From Pseudarthrobacter sp. SSS035 (GTDB lineage Bacteria; Actinomycetota; Actinomycetes; Actinomycetales; Micrococcaceae): a stretch of 64,000 bases of DNA. A model generated the notes under the pieces. It saw nothing but the letters and a program-made list of their open reading frames with translations, was not told the DNA's origin and did no database searches. The position numbers and the translations under genes were made by a program. Shown here piece after piece: positions 1 to 6,983 of the stretch. Every line of letters starts with the position of its first letter. Positions within the stretch are counted from its first letter, which is position 1. Location of the stretch: contig NZ_CP096882.1 of the NCBI RefSeq assembly GCF_023273875.1, positions 4,340,001 to 4,404,000 on the forward strand, in the 5' to 3' direction.

Positions 1-394
1 GCTCGTAGGCCAGGAAGCCCCAGCCCGATCCCTGCAGGCCAAGGGCGGCCGCGGAGAACTGTGCGCGGAAGGCGTCGAAGGAACCGAAGGCGTCGTCGAT
101 GGCAGCTGCCAGCTCGCCCTCAGGCTTGTCGCCGCCGTCCGGTGAGAGGTTGTTCCAGAACACCGAGTGGTTGATGTGGCCGCCGGTGTGGAACGCGAGG
201 TCCTTGGAAAGGCGGTTGATGTTGGCGAAATCGCCTTTGTCGCGCGCCTCTGCCAGCTGGGCAAGGGCGTTGTTGGCACCTGCAACGTAGGCAGCGTGGT
301 GCTTGCTGTGGTGCAGCTCCATGATGCGCGCCGAAATGTGCGGCTCAAGCGCCGCGTAGTCGTAGCTGAGTTCTGGCAGTACGTACTCGGTCAC
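1..394 (-). CDS. sodA: Superoxide dismutase (Mn/Fe family), 3' end beyond window
   Basis: The first 131 codons of a manganese/iron superoxide dismutase, the cytoplasmic enzyme that dismutates superoxide to hydrogen peroxide and oxygen. The visible part is the N-terminal helical domain and the start of the C-terminal domain. Two of the four metal ligands can be seen, His28 in LHHSKHH and His76 in GGHINHSVFW; the DxWEH ligands would lie past base 1. The GTG at 392-394 is chosen because GGAGGA (399-404) sits just upstream. The gene follows whiA on the same strand after 111 nt that contain a hairpin. Whether the metal is Mn or Fe cannot be decided from this fragment. Confidence 0.95.
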   Translation of the reverse strand, partial: MTEYVLPELSYDYAALEPHISARIMELHHSKHHAAYVAGANNALAQLAEARDKGDFANINRLSKDLAFHTGGHINHSVFWNNLSPDGGDKPEGELAAAIDDAFGSFDAFRAQFSAAALGLQGSGWGFLAYE

Positions 395-448
395 AAAATC
401 CTCCAATGTCGTGGACGGTCTGTCCGGGTTGTAACTCTCGGATTGTGC

Positions 449-470
449 ATCCGGATGACTGGCATCCGGA
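449..470. terminator. Inverted repeat between whiA and sodA
   Basis: A perfect 8-bp inverted repeat, TCCGGATG and CATCCGGA, is separated by 5 nt. It lies 36 nt past the whiA stop and 55 nt before the sodA start. No clear T-run follows on the minus strand. It could be a whiA terminator or an operator for sodA; the sequence does not decide. Confidence 0.4.
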
Positions 471-505
471 AGATCAGGGTGAACGCTCTGATTCTAGGGG
501 CGCCG

Positions 506-1486
506 CTACTCGTCCAGCATCTCAGGCGTCACATTGGCATCAGTGCCAGGAATCCCCAAATCGATGGCCCGCTTATCCGCCATGGCCAGGAGCCGGCGGA
601 TGCGGCCGGCGATGGCGTCCTTGGTCATTACCGGATCTGCCAGGCGCCCCAGCTCGTCAAGGCTCGCCTGCTTGTGGGCCACCCGGAGTTCGCCGGCGTA
701 TTTGAGGTGGTCCGGGACGTCGTCGCCCAGGATCTCCAGTGCCCGGTCCACCCTGGCTCCGGCGGCCACGGCCGCCTGGGCGGAGCGCCGCAGGTTGGCG
801 TCGTCAAAGTTGGCCAGCCGGTTGGCCGTGGCCCTGACTTCCTTGCGCATCCGGCGCTCTTCCCAGACCATCAGGGCATCGTGGGCGCCCATGCGGATGA
901 GCAGGGCGGCGATGGTGTCGCCGTCGCGGATCACTACCCGGTCCACTCCCCTGACTTCGCGGGCTTTGGCCTGGATGCCAAGACGGCGGGCGGCACCAAC
1001 GAGGGCAAGCGCGGACTCGGGGCCCGGGCAGGTGACCTCCAGCGATGACGAACGTCCCGGTTCGGTGAGGGACCCGTGGGCCAGGAACGCTCCACGCCAC
1101 ACGGCCTCGGCGTCAGCAGCCGAGCCGTTGACCACTGCCGAGGGAAGCCCCCGCACCGGCCGGCCGCGGCCGTCCAGGAGGCCTGTCTGCCGGGCCAGGG
1201 ACTCGCCGTCGCGGACCACCCGCACGACGTACCGGCTGCCGCGGCGCAGTCCCCCGCCGGAGACAACGATGATCTCGCTCTGGTGGCCGTAAACCTCGGC
1301 GATGGCGGCCCGGAGCCTGCGCGCCGTCGCTGCGAGGTCAACCTCGGCTTCGATCACGATCCTGCCCGAGATGATGTGCAGGCCGCCGGCGAAGCGCAGC
1401 ATTGCCGAGACCTCTGCCTTGCGGACTGAGGATTTCTTGATGTCCAGACGGGACAGTTCTTCCTTGACCGATGATGTCAGTGCCAT
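506..1486 (-). CDS. whiA: DNA-binding protein WhiA
   Basis: A 326-residue WhiA regulator, the usual family length. WhiA has an N-terminal LAGLIDADG-like fold and a C-terminal helix-turn-helix. In Streptomyces it works with WhiB to start sporulation septation; homologues in non-sporulating Gram-positives affect division and chromosome segregation. The C-terminal half (roughly residues 220-310, with a helical region ending LLAMADKRAIDLG) fits the HTH part. The ATG at 1486 has a GGAAGGTGCC ribosome site. It is the last gene of the rapZ-yvcK-whiA operon, 9 nt after yvcK, an order conserved across Actinobacteria and Firmicutes. Confidence 0.96.
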   Translation of the reverse strand: MALTSSVKEELSRLDIKKSSVRKAEVSAMLRFAGGLHIISGRIVIEAEVDLAATARRLRAAIAEVYGHQSEIIVVSGGGLRRGSRYVVRVVRDGESLARQTGLLDGRGRPVRGLPSAVVNGSAADAEAVWRGAFLAHGSLTEPGRSSSLEVTCPGPESALALVGAARRLGIQAKAREVRGVDRVVIRDGDTIAALLIRMGAHDALMVWEERRMRKEVRATANRLANFDDANLRRSAQAAVAAGARVDRALEILGDDVPDHLKYAGELRVAHKQASLDELGRLADPVMTKDAIAGRIRRLLAMADKRAIDLGIPGTDANVTPEMLDE

Positions 1487-1495
1487 GGCACCTTC

Positions 1496-2515
1496 CTAAC
1501 TGTTCCCAAAAATGTCGTGGTACGCCGCTGCCAGACGCAGGGGGTCATGGACGGGTCGGCGGCCCGACGCCCCCACTTTACCCAAGACAACCTCGGCGCC
1601 GATCATCCCGGCGGCTTTCTCGAACTCCTGCCGGTCCGGCACCGACGCGGGATCCGCCAGGACAACGTCGACGCTGAAGTCCGGCGCATACCGGCGCAGT
1701 GCGTGCAGGTGGTCCGCCGCCGACATGCCCGTGGTCTCCTTGGTGTCCGTGGCCAGGTTCATGGTGAGGCAGCGTTTTGCGGCTGTGGCACTCAGGGCGT
1801 CACGCATTTCCGGGAGCAGCAGGTGCGGCAGCACGGACGTGTACCAGGACCCCGGCCCCAGGATGACCCAGTCAGCCAGTTCGATGGCTGTCAGGGCTTC
1901 AACGCAGGCCGGCGCCTGTTCGGGCAGGAGCCGGACGTGTTCCAGCGAGCCGGCCACGGCGCACCGCGCCTGCCCGCGGATTCTCTGGCGCGCGAACGTG
2001 CCGTCAGGTGCAGTGACGCGGATGTCACCTTCAATGGTCAGCGGAACGGTGGACATGGGCAGGACCTGTCCACGGGCACCGAGCAGGGCGCCGGCCCACT
2101 TCAGGCCGGCCACGGTGTCGCCCAGCAGTTCCCAAAGGGTGACGATGAGCAGGTTGCCCATCGCATGCTCGTCCAGCGATCCACCGGTACCCTGGCCGGG
2201 CCGGAAACGGTGCTGCATCACGTCGCGCCAGGTGCGTCCCCAGTCCGTGTCGTCGCACAAGGCGGAGAGTGCCATGCGCAGGTCTCCGGGCGGCAGGACG
2301 CCGTACTCGTCACGCAGACGCCCTGAAGACCCGCCGTCGTCCGCCACAGTGACAATGGCGGTCAGCTCGGAGGTCAGCAGCCGCAGCGCCGAGAGCGAAG
2401 CGGACAGGCCGTGCCCGCCGCCGAGCGCCACGACGTTGGGGCCCTTGTCCTGCTGGCCGGCTGCCGTTCCGCTGGAAACCGGTACGAGCGGGAGAGGCCC
2501 GGTGAACATCCCCAT
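1496..2515 (-). CDS. yvcK: YvcK-type gluconeogenesis/cell-shape factor
   Basis: A 339-residue member of the CofD/YvcK family, which binds UDP-N-acetylglucosamine and supports cell-wall growth on gluconeogenic carbon. The nucleotide-binding N-terminus shows a glycine-rich GGGHG at residues 32-36 and the family motif DDGGSSGRLR at about 59-68. The first ~25 residues are a low-complexity extension before the conserved fold. The start codon overlaps the rapZ stop by one base (TAATG), so translation is probably coupled. The operon link with rapZ and whiA is conserved and supports the assignment. Confidence 0.95.
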   Translation of the reverse strand: MGMFTGPLPLVPVSSGTAAGQQDKGPNVVALGGGHGLSASLSALRLLTSELTAIVTVADDGGSSGRLRDEYGVLPPGDLRMALSALCDDTDWGRTWRDVMQHRFRPGQGTGGSLDEHAMGNLLIVTLWELLGDTVAGLKWAGALLGARGQVLPMSTVPLTIEGDIRVTAPDGTFARQRIRGQARCAVAGSLEHVRLLPEQAPACVEALTAIELADWVILGPGSWYTSVLPHLLLPEMRDALSATAAKRCLTMNLATDTKETTGMSAADHLHALRRYAPDFSVDVVLADPASVPDRQEFEKAAGMIGAEVVLGKVGASGRRPVHDPLRLAAAYHDIFGNS

Positions 2516-3438
2516 TACTCGCGGCCCAGATCCCGATGGGTGGTGGTCACGGTCACGCGCGGATACTGTGCCAGTTTCTTGGAAAGCTCGACGGCGACGG
2601 CCACGGACCGGTGCTTGCCGCCGGTACAGCCGACGGCGATGGTGGCGTAATGCTTGTTTTCGCGCCGGTAGCCGTCCAGGACGGGCTCAAGCGCCAGGAC
2701 ATAACGGTCCACGAAGTTCTTTACACCTTCCGCCTCGAGGACGTAATCGCTGACGTCCTTGTCCAGGCCGGTATGCGGGCGCAGCTGCGGGACCCAGTGC
2801 GGATTCGGGATGAACCGGACGTCAGCAACGTAGTTGGAATCCACCGGCAGGCCGTACTTGAAGCCAAAGCTCATGACGTTGAGCCGCAGTGCCACCGGGC
2901 CGGTCTCGCTGAAGAGTTCCGTGATGGCGGTGGCCAGGGCGTGGACGTTGTAGGTCGAGGTGTCCAGTACGACGTCGGAGCTGTCGCGCAGTTCCTTGAG
3001 CACCTCCCGTTCGGCTGCAATGCCGTCGAGGATGCGGCCGCCTTCCTGGAGCGGATGGGGCCTGCGGCCCTGCTCGAACCGGCGGACCAGGACGTCGTCT
3101 TTGGCGTCGAGGAAAAGGACCCGGAACTTGACACCACTGGCGGCGAGGGCCCCCAGGGCCGCACGGACGTCGACAAAGAGGCCTTTGCTGCGGACATCCA
3201 TCACCACGGCCAGCCGCGGAATGGACTGCGGAGCGTGGGAGACAATCTCGGCCAGGGTGCCGAGCATCTGCGGCGGCAGGTTTTCCACAACATACCAGCC
3301 ATGGTCCTCAAGTGCGTCTGCGGCGGTGCTGCGTCCCGCCCCTGACATACCGGTGACCACCAGCAGTTCCGCTTCGGGGGGCTTGACCGGCGTCAGCCCG
3401 TCCTGCTCCGTCCCGGATTCCGCCGTAGAGTCTGCCAT
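2515..3438 (-). CDS. rapZ: RapZ-family nucleotide-binding protein
   Basis: A 307-residue RapZ/YvcJ P-loop protein. In E. coli RapZ guides RNase E to the small RNA GlmZ and so controls glucosamine-6-phosphate synthesis; in Actinobacteria the RNA role is not established. The Walker A motif is GMSGAGRST (residues 30-38), with arginine where most P-loops have lysine, as is usual in this family. The C-terminal signature GCTGGKHRS is at 270-278. It is the first gene of the rapZ-yvcK-whiA operon, 72 nt after uvrC. Confidence 0.95.
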   Translation of the reverse strand: MADSTAESGTEQDGLTPVKPPEAELLVVTGMSGAGRSTAADALEDHGWYVVENLPPQMLGTLAEIVSHAPQSIPRLAVVMDVRSKGLFVDVRAALGALAASGVKFRVLFLDAKDDVLVRRFEQGRRPHPLQEGGRILDGIAAEREVLKELRDSSDVVLDTSTYNVHALATAITELFSETGPVALRLNVMSFGFKYGLPVDSNYVADVRFIPNPHWVPQLRPHTGLDKDVSDYVLEAEGVKNFVDRYVLALEPVLDGYRRENKHYATIAVGCTGGKHRSVAVAVELSKKLAQYPRVTVTTTHRDLGRE

Positions 3439-3510
3439 TCGTTCCGCCCCGTTTCTGTACAGATGAAGACAGGCGCCCGCAATGGCGGAAACCTGCGTTC
3501 CTTACCCTAC

Positions 3511-5517
3511 CTAGGTTTCAATGATTTCGCCGGTGGCCATATTCACGGCCGGAAGCGCATCGCCGGCCGTGTCGTCGCTGCTGAAGTGGGCCACGATGGC
3601 GTTGGCAAGGGATGGTCCGATGCCCTTGGCCGCCGTGAGCTCGGCCGCGGTGGCGGCTTTCACGCCTTTGACGGATCCGAAGTGGGTGAGCAGGGCCTTG
3701 CGTTTGGACTCGCCAAGGCCCGGCACTCCGTCCAGCGCCGAGACGGTCATGGCCTTGCCGCGCTTCTGTCGGTGGAAGGTGATGGCGAAGCGGTGGGCTT
3801 CGTCACGGATCCGCTGCAGCAGATAGAGTCCCTGGGACGTCCTGGGCAGGATCACGGGGAAGTCGCTGTCCGGCAGCCAGACTTCCTCAAGGCGTTTGGC
3901 CAGGCCCACGACGTAGACATCCTCAATGCCAAGGTCCGCCAGGGCCCGGGCCGCGGCGTTCACCTGGGGCTTGCCGCCGTCGACCACCACCAGGTTGGGC
4001 GGGTAGGCGAATTTTGCCCGCGGGGCGGCCGTAGTGGTGTCCAGGACCGCGGCATTGGCGGCTGCTTCCAAGGCGGCCTGGTGCCCGGGCAGGGCGGAGG
4101 CCTCTGCCTGCGCGGACTGGTCCTGCAGGTAATGCCGGAAGCGCCGGGTCAGGACGTCGTGCATGGCGGCGGTGTCGTCTGCGGCGGCGGCCCCGGTGAC
4201 GGAGAATTTCCGGTATTCGGACTTCTTGGGCAGCCCGTCCTCGACAACCACCATGGACGCCACGACGTTGGTGCCCTGGACGTGCGAGACGTCGAAGCAT
4301 TCGATCCGCAGGAGCGCCACGGGCAGGTCCAGGGCTTCCTGCAGCTCCTGCAGTGCCTGGGAGCGCACGGTGAGGTCCCCGGCGCGGCGGGTCTTATGCA
4401 GTTTGAGCGCGTGCTCGGCGTTTTCACGGACGGTGGACATCAGCGCAGCCTTGTCGCCGCGCTGCGGCACCCTGACATCCACCTTGGCTCCGCGCAACCC
4501 GCCGAGCCATTCCGTCAGCTCGGCGGCGTTGCTGGGTTCGACGGGCACCAGGACTTCGCGGGGCAGCCTGCCATGGCTGTCGCCGTCGTCGCCGTAGACC
4601 TGCTGCAGCAGGTGTTCCACCAGATCCGGGGTGGTGGCGTCCTCCACTTTTTCCACCACCCAGCCGCGCTGGCCACGGATCCGGCCACCCCGGACGTGGA
4701 ACACCTGGACGGCAGCCTCCAACTCGTCCTCGTGGAGTGCGAAGACATCGGCGTCGGTATCGTCGGCGAGCACTACGGCGTTCCGCTCAAAGACCTTCCG
4801 AAGGGCGGCGATGTCATCACGGAGCCTCGCCGCACGCTCGTAGTCGAGGGTGCCGACGGCGTCGGCCATCTGCTTTTCGAGTTTGGTGATGAAACGCTTG
4901 GCCTCGCCGCCCATAAACGCGCAGAAGTCCTCCGCCAGGGCCCGGTGTTCTTCCGGGGTCACCCGGCCAACGCAGGGGGCCGAGCATTTATCGATGTAGC
5001 CCAGCAGGCACGGCCGGCCGCTCGCCTGGGCCCGTTTGAGGACGCCGGCGCTGCAGCTGCGGACGGGGAAAACCCGCAGCAAAGTGTCCATGGTTTCCCG
5101 GATCGCGCCAGCCGTGTACGGGCCGAAGTATCGGGTGCCCTTGCGGCGGTCCCCCCGCATGACCTGGACCCTGGGGAGCTTCTCGCTCATGGTGAGGGCC
5201 AGGTACGGATACGTTTTGTCGTCGCGGAAGACCACGTTGAAACGTGGCTTGTATTCCTTGATCCAGGTGTATTCAAGCTGCAGCGACTCCAGCTCGCTGC
5301 CCACCACTGTCCACTCGACACTGCTGGCCGTGTGAACCATTGCGTGGGTTTTGGGCAGCAGGCCCGCCGGATTCGCGAAGTAGGAGTTCAGGCGGGAGCG
5401 AAGGCTTTTGGCTTTGCCGACGTAGATGACCCGGCCGTGGGGATCGCGGAACCGGTACACCCCGGGGTTGGTGGGAATTTCACCCGTCTGGGGCCTGTAA
5501 CTTGCTGGATCTGCCAC
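3511..5517 (-). CDS. uvrC: Excinuclease ABC subunit C
   Basis: A 668-residue UvrC, the nuclease that makes both incisions in nucleotide excision repair after UvrA/UvrB damage recognition. The order of parts is standard: a GIY-YIG nuclease near residues 17-50 (GVYRF then VIYVGKAKSL), a UVR domain near 210-245 that contacts UvrB, an RNase H-like nuclease with VDGGKPQVN, and C-terminal helix-hairpin-helix motifs (GVPGLGESKR, GIGPSLANAI). The GTG start at 5515-5517 has no Shine-Dalgarno but sits exactly 6 nt after a TAGAAT box, so a leaderless transcript is likely. Confidence 0.97.
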   Translation of the reverse strand: MADPASYRPQTGEIPTNPGVYRFRDPHGRVIYVGKAKSLRSRLNSYFANPAGLLPKTHAMVHTASSVEWTVVGSELESLQLEYTWIKEYKPRFNVVFRDDKTYPYLALTMSEKLPRVQVMRGDRRKGTRYFGPYTAGAIRETMDTLLRVFPVRSCSAGVLKRAQASGRPCLLGYIDKCSAPCVGRVTPEEHRALAEDFCAFMGGEAKRFITKLEKQMADAVGTLDYERAARLRDDIAALRKVFERNAVVLADDTDADVFALHEDELEAAVQVFHVRGGRIRGQRGWVVEKVEDATTPDLVEHLLQQVYGDDGDSHGRLPREVLVPVEPSNAAELTEWLGGLRGAKVDVRVPQRGDKAALMSTVRENAEHALKLHKTRRAGDLTVRSQALQELQEALDLPVALLRIECFDVSHVQGTNVVASMVVVEDGLPKKSEYRKFSVTGAAAADDTAAMHDVLTRRFRHYLQDQSAQAEASALPGHQAALEAAANAAVLDTTTAAPRAKFAYPPNLVVVDGGKPQVNAAARALADLGIEDVYVVGLAKRLEEVWLPDSDFPVILPRTSQGLYLLQRIRDEAHRFAITFHRQKRGKAMTVSALDGVPGLGESKRKALLTHFGSVKGVKAATAAELTAAKGIGPSLANAIVAHFSSDDTAGDALPAVNMATGEIIET

Positions 5518-5523
5518 TACTTC

Positions 5524-5529
5524 ATTCTA
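5524..5529 (-). promoter_or_regulatory. uvrC -10 box, probable leaderless start
   Basis: TAGAAT reads on the minus strand, followed by 6 nt and then the GTG start of uvrC, so transcription should begin at or next to the start codon. No convincing -35 box is visible. Confidence 0.6.
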
Positions 5530-5536
5530 CTAACGC

Positions 5537-6205
5537 CTAGTCCGCGGCCTTGCCCTGGTTGTAGCTGGTGGAGCGTTCCTGGCCGCTGAGTTCGGCGATC
5601 GCATCCATGATGCGGTCCGTTACCTGCCGCCGCGCCGGCAGCGAATGATCCGGGCCGGTCTTGTCGAAATACAAGGGTTCCCCCACCTTCATGGTGAAGT
5701 GATGCGGCTTGAAGCCCTTCTCACCGGCCGGCTGCAGGTTCTCCGTCCCGATCAGTCCGACCGGGATCACGGGAGCCCCGGTTGCCAGTGCAAGCCAGCC
5801 CACGCCGGTGCGGCCGCGGTAGAGAATACCGTCCCGCGACCGTGTGCCTTCAGGGTAGATGCCGATGCCCTTGCCGGCCTCCAGGATGTCCAGGAGGGTT
5901 TTGAGCGCCTGGACGCTTGCTGCCTGCTCGCCGCGCTCCACCGGGATGGAACCCACGGACTCAAAAAAGGACTTCATGACCCTGCCCTTGACGCCACCGG
6001 TGGTGAAGTACTCGGCTTTGGCGAAGAAGGCCACGGGCCGCGGCATCAGCGCCTGGACAATGACGCTGTCAAAGAAGGAAAGATGGTTCGGGGCCACAAT
6101 GAAGGGCCCCTCTTTCGGGACGTTTTCAAGGCCGACGACGGTGGGCCGGCAGGAGCCCGCGACGAGCCCGCGAAATGTCCAGCGGACCGCCTCAAACAGC
6201 GCCAT
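5537..6205 (-). CDS. plsC: 1-acyl-sn-glycerol-3-phosphate acyltransferase
   Basis: A 222-residue PlsC-family acyltransferase, which adds the second acyl chain to lysophosphatidic acid on the inner membrane face. The catalytic NHxxxxD motif is NHLSFFD (His41, Asp46), and the substrate-binding block PEGTRSRDG follows about 75 residues later. An in-frame start 5 codons upstream exists, but ATG at 6205 is preferred because GAGG lies about 9 nt before it. The start lies within the last codons of the HAD gene (14-nt overlap), so the two are probably co-transcribed. Confidence 0.9.
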   Translation of the reverse strand: MALFEAVRWTFRGLVAGSCRPTVVGLENVPKEGPFIVAPNHLSFFDSVIVQALMPRPVAFFAKAEYFTTGGVKGRVMKSFFESVGSIPVERGEQAASVQALKTLLDILEAGKGIGIYPEGTRSRDGILYRGRTGVGWLALATGAPVIPVGLIGTENLQPAGEKGFKPHHFTMKVGEPLYFDKTGPDHSLPARRQVTDRIMDAIAELSGQERSTSYNQGKAAD

Positions 6206-6905
6206 CGTTGCGCACCTCACTCATCGCGGCAGCGTGGATGGCTTCGAGGCGCCCGATGGCGGCGACCATGCCCGCGGTGGTGTCCACCACGGTGACGGCT
6301 CCGGCTTCCTCAAGTTCGCCATCGGGAGCGAATCCCCAGCCCACGCCGATGCAGTCAAGCCCGTTCGCGATGGCTCCGGCCACGTCCTGGGCGCGGTCAC
6401 CCACCATCACGGCGTGCTGGGTGGACAGGTCGGTCAGGGCCGCGGAGATGATCTCCGCCTTACCCAGCGGACCGACCGTCGACGATTCGTTGTCTGCCGA
6501 ACCCCTGATGGACTGGAACAGGTTGGCGATGCCGTGGTGGCGCAGCACGATCTGGGCCAGCCCTTCGGGCTTCTGCGTGGCGACGGCCACTGGCCTGCCT
6601 TCGGCAGCGAAGGTCTCCAGCGCTTCCTTGATCCCGGGGTACAGCCGGCTCTGGGCTATCCCAGTGGCCAGGTAGTACTGCCGGTACGTCCGGATGACCT
6701 CGTCAAGCTTGTCGGCCGGAACCTTGCAGACGCTCTGGAGTGCGTCGCTGAGTTTGGGGCCGATCATCGAGTTCAGGACGTCCTGGCCGGGAACCGGCAG
6801 ACCTGCGGCGGCAAGGGCTGCTGCGATTCCGCCGGATATTCCGCCGGCCGGATCGACAAGAGTGCCGTCCAGGTCAAAGATCACGGGCACTGTTGTTTGA
6901 GTCAC
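6192..6905 (-). CDS. HAD hydrolase, phosphoglycolate phosphatase-like
   Basis: A 237-residue haloacid-dehalogenase-fold hydrolase. The nucleophile motif DLDGTLVD is at residues 11-18 (Asp11 nucleophile, Asp13 acid/base). A cap domain follows, and the final metal-binding motif is MVGDRAQD. The sequence resembles phosphoglycolate phosphatases (Gph) and 5'-nucleotidase-like proteins; the substrate cannot be read from sequence. The start is GTG, with GAAACT 6 nt upstream that may act as a -10 box. It overlaps plsC downstream. Confidence 0.88.
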   Translation of the reverse strand: MTQTTVPVIFDLDGTLVDPAGGISGGIAAALAAAGLPVPGQDVLNSMIGPKLSDALQSVCKVPADKLDEVIRTYRQYYLATGIAQSRLYPGIKEALETFAAEGRPVAVATQKPEGLAQIVLRHHGIANLFQSIRGSADNESSTVGPLGKAEIISAALTDLSTQHAVMVGDRAQDVAGAIANGLDCIGVGWGFAPDGELEEAGAVTVVDTTAGMVAAIGRLEAIHAAAMSEVRNDGAV

Positions 6906-6983
6906 CGGCTTAGTTTCTCACGACACCGAGCATGCCTGAAACTCGCATGCCCGACACGGCATACGTCATCGGACGCCAACCGC

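Noticed and set aside
3463..5589. Open frame of 708 codons on the plus strand opposite uvrC
   Set aside because: It mirrors a gene with clear family motifs; the translation shows no domain and has the Gly/Val/His bias of antisense frames in high-GC DNA.
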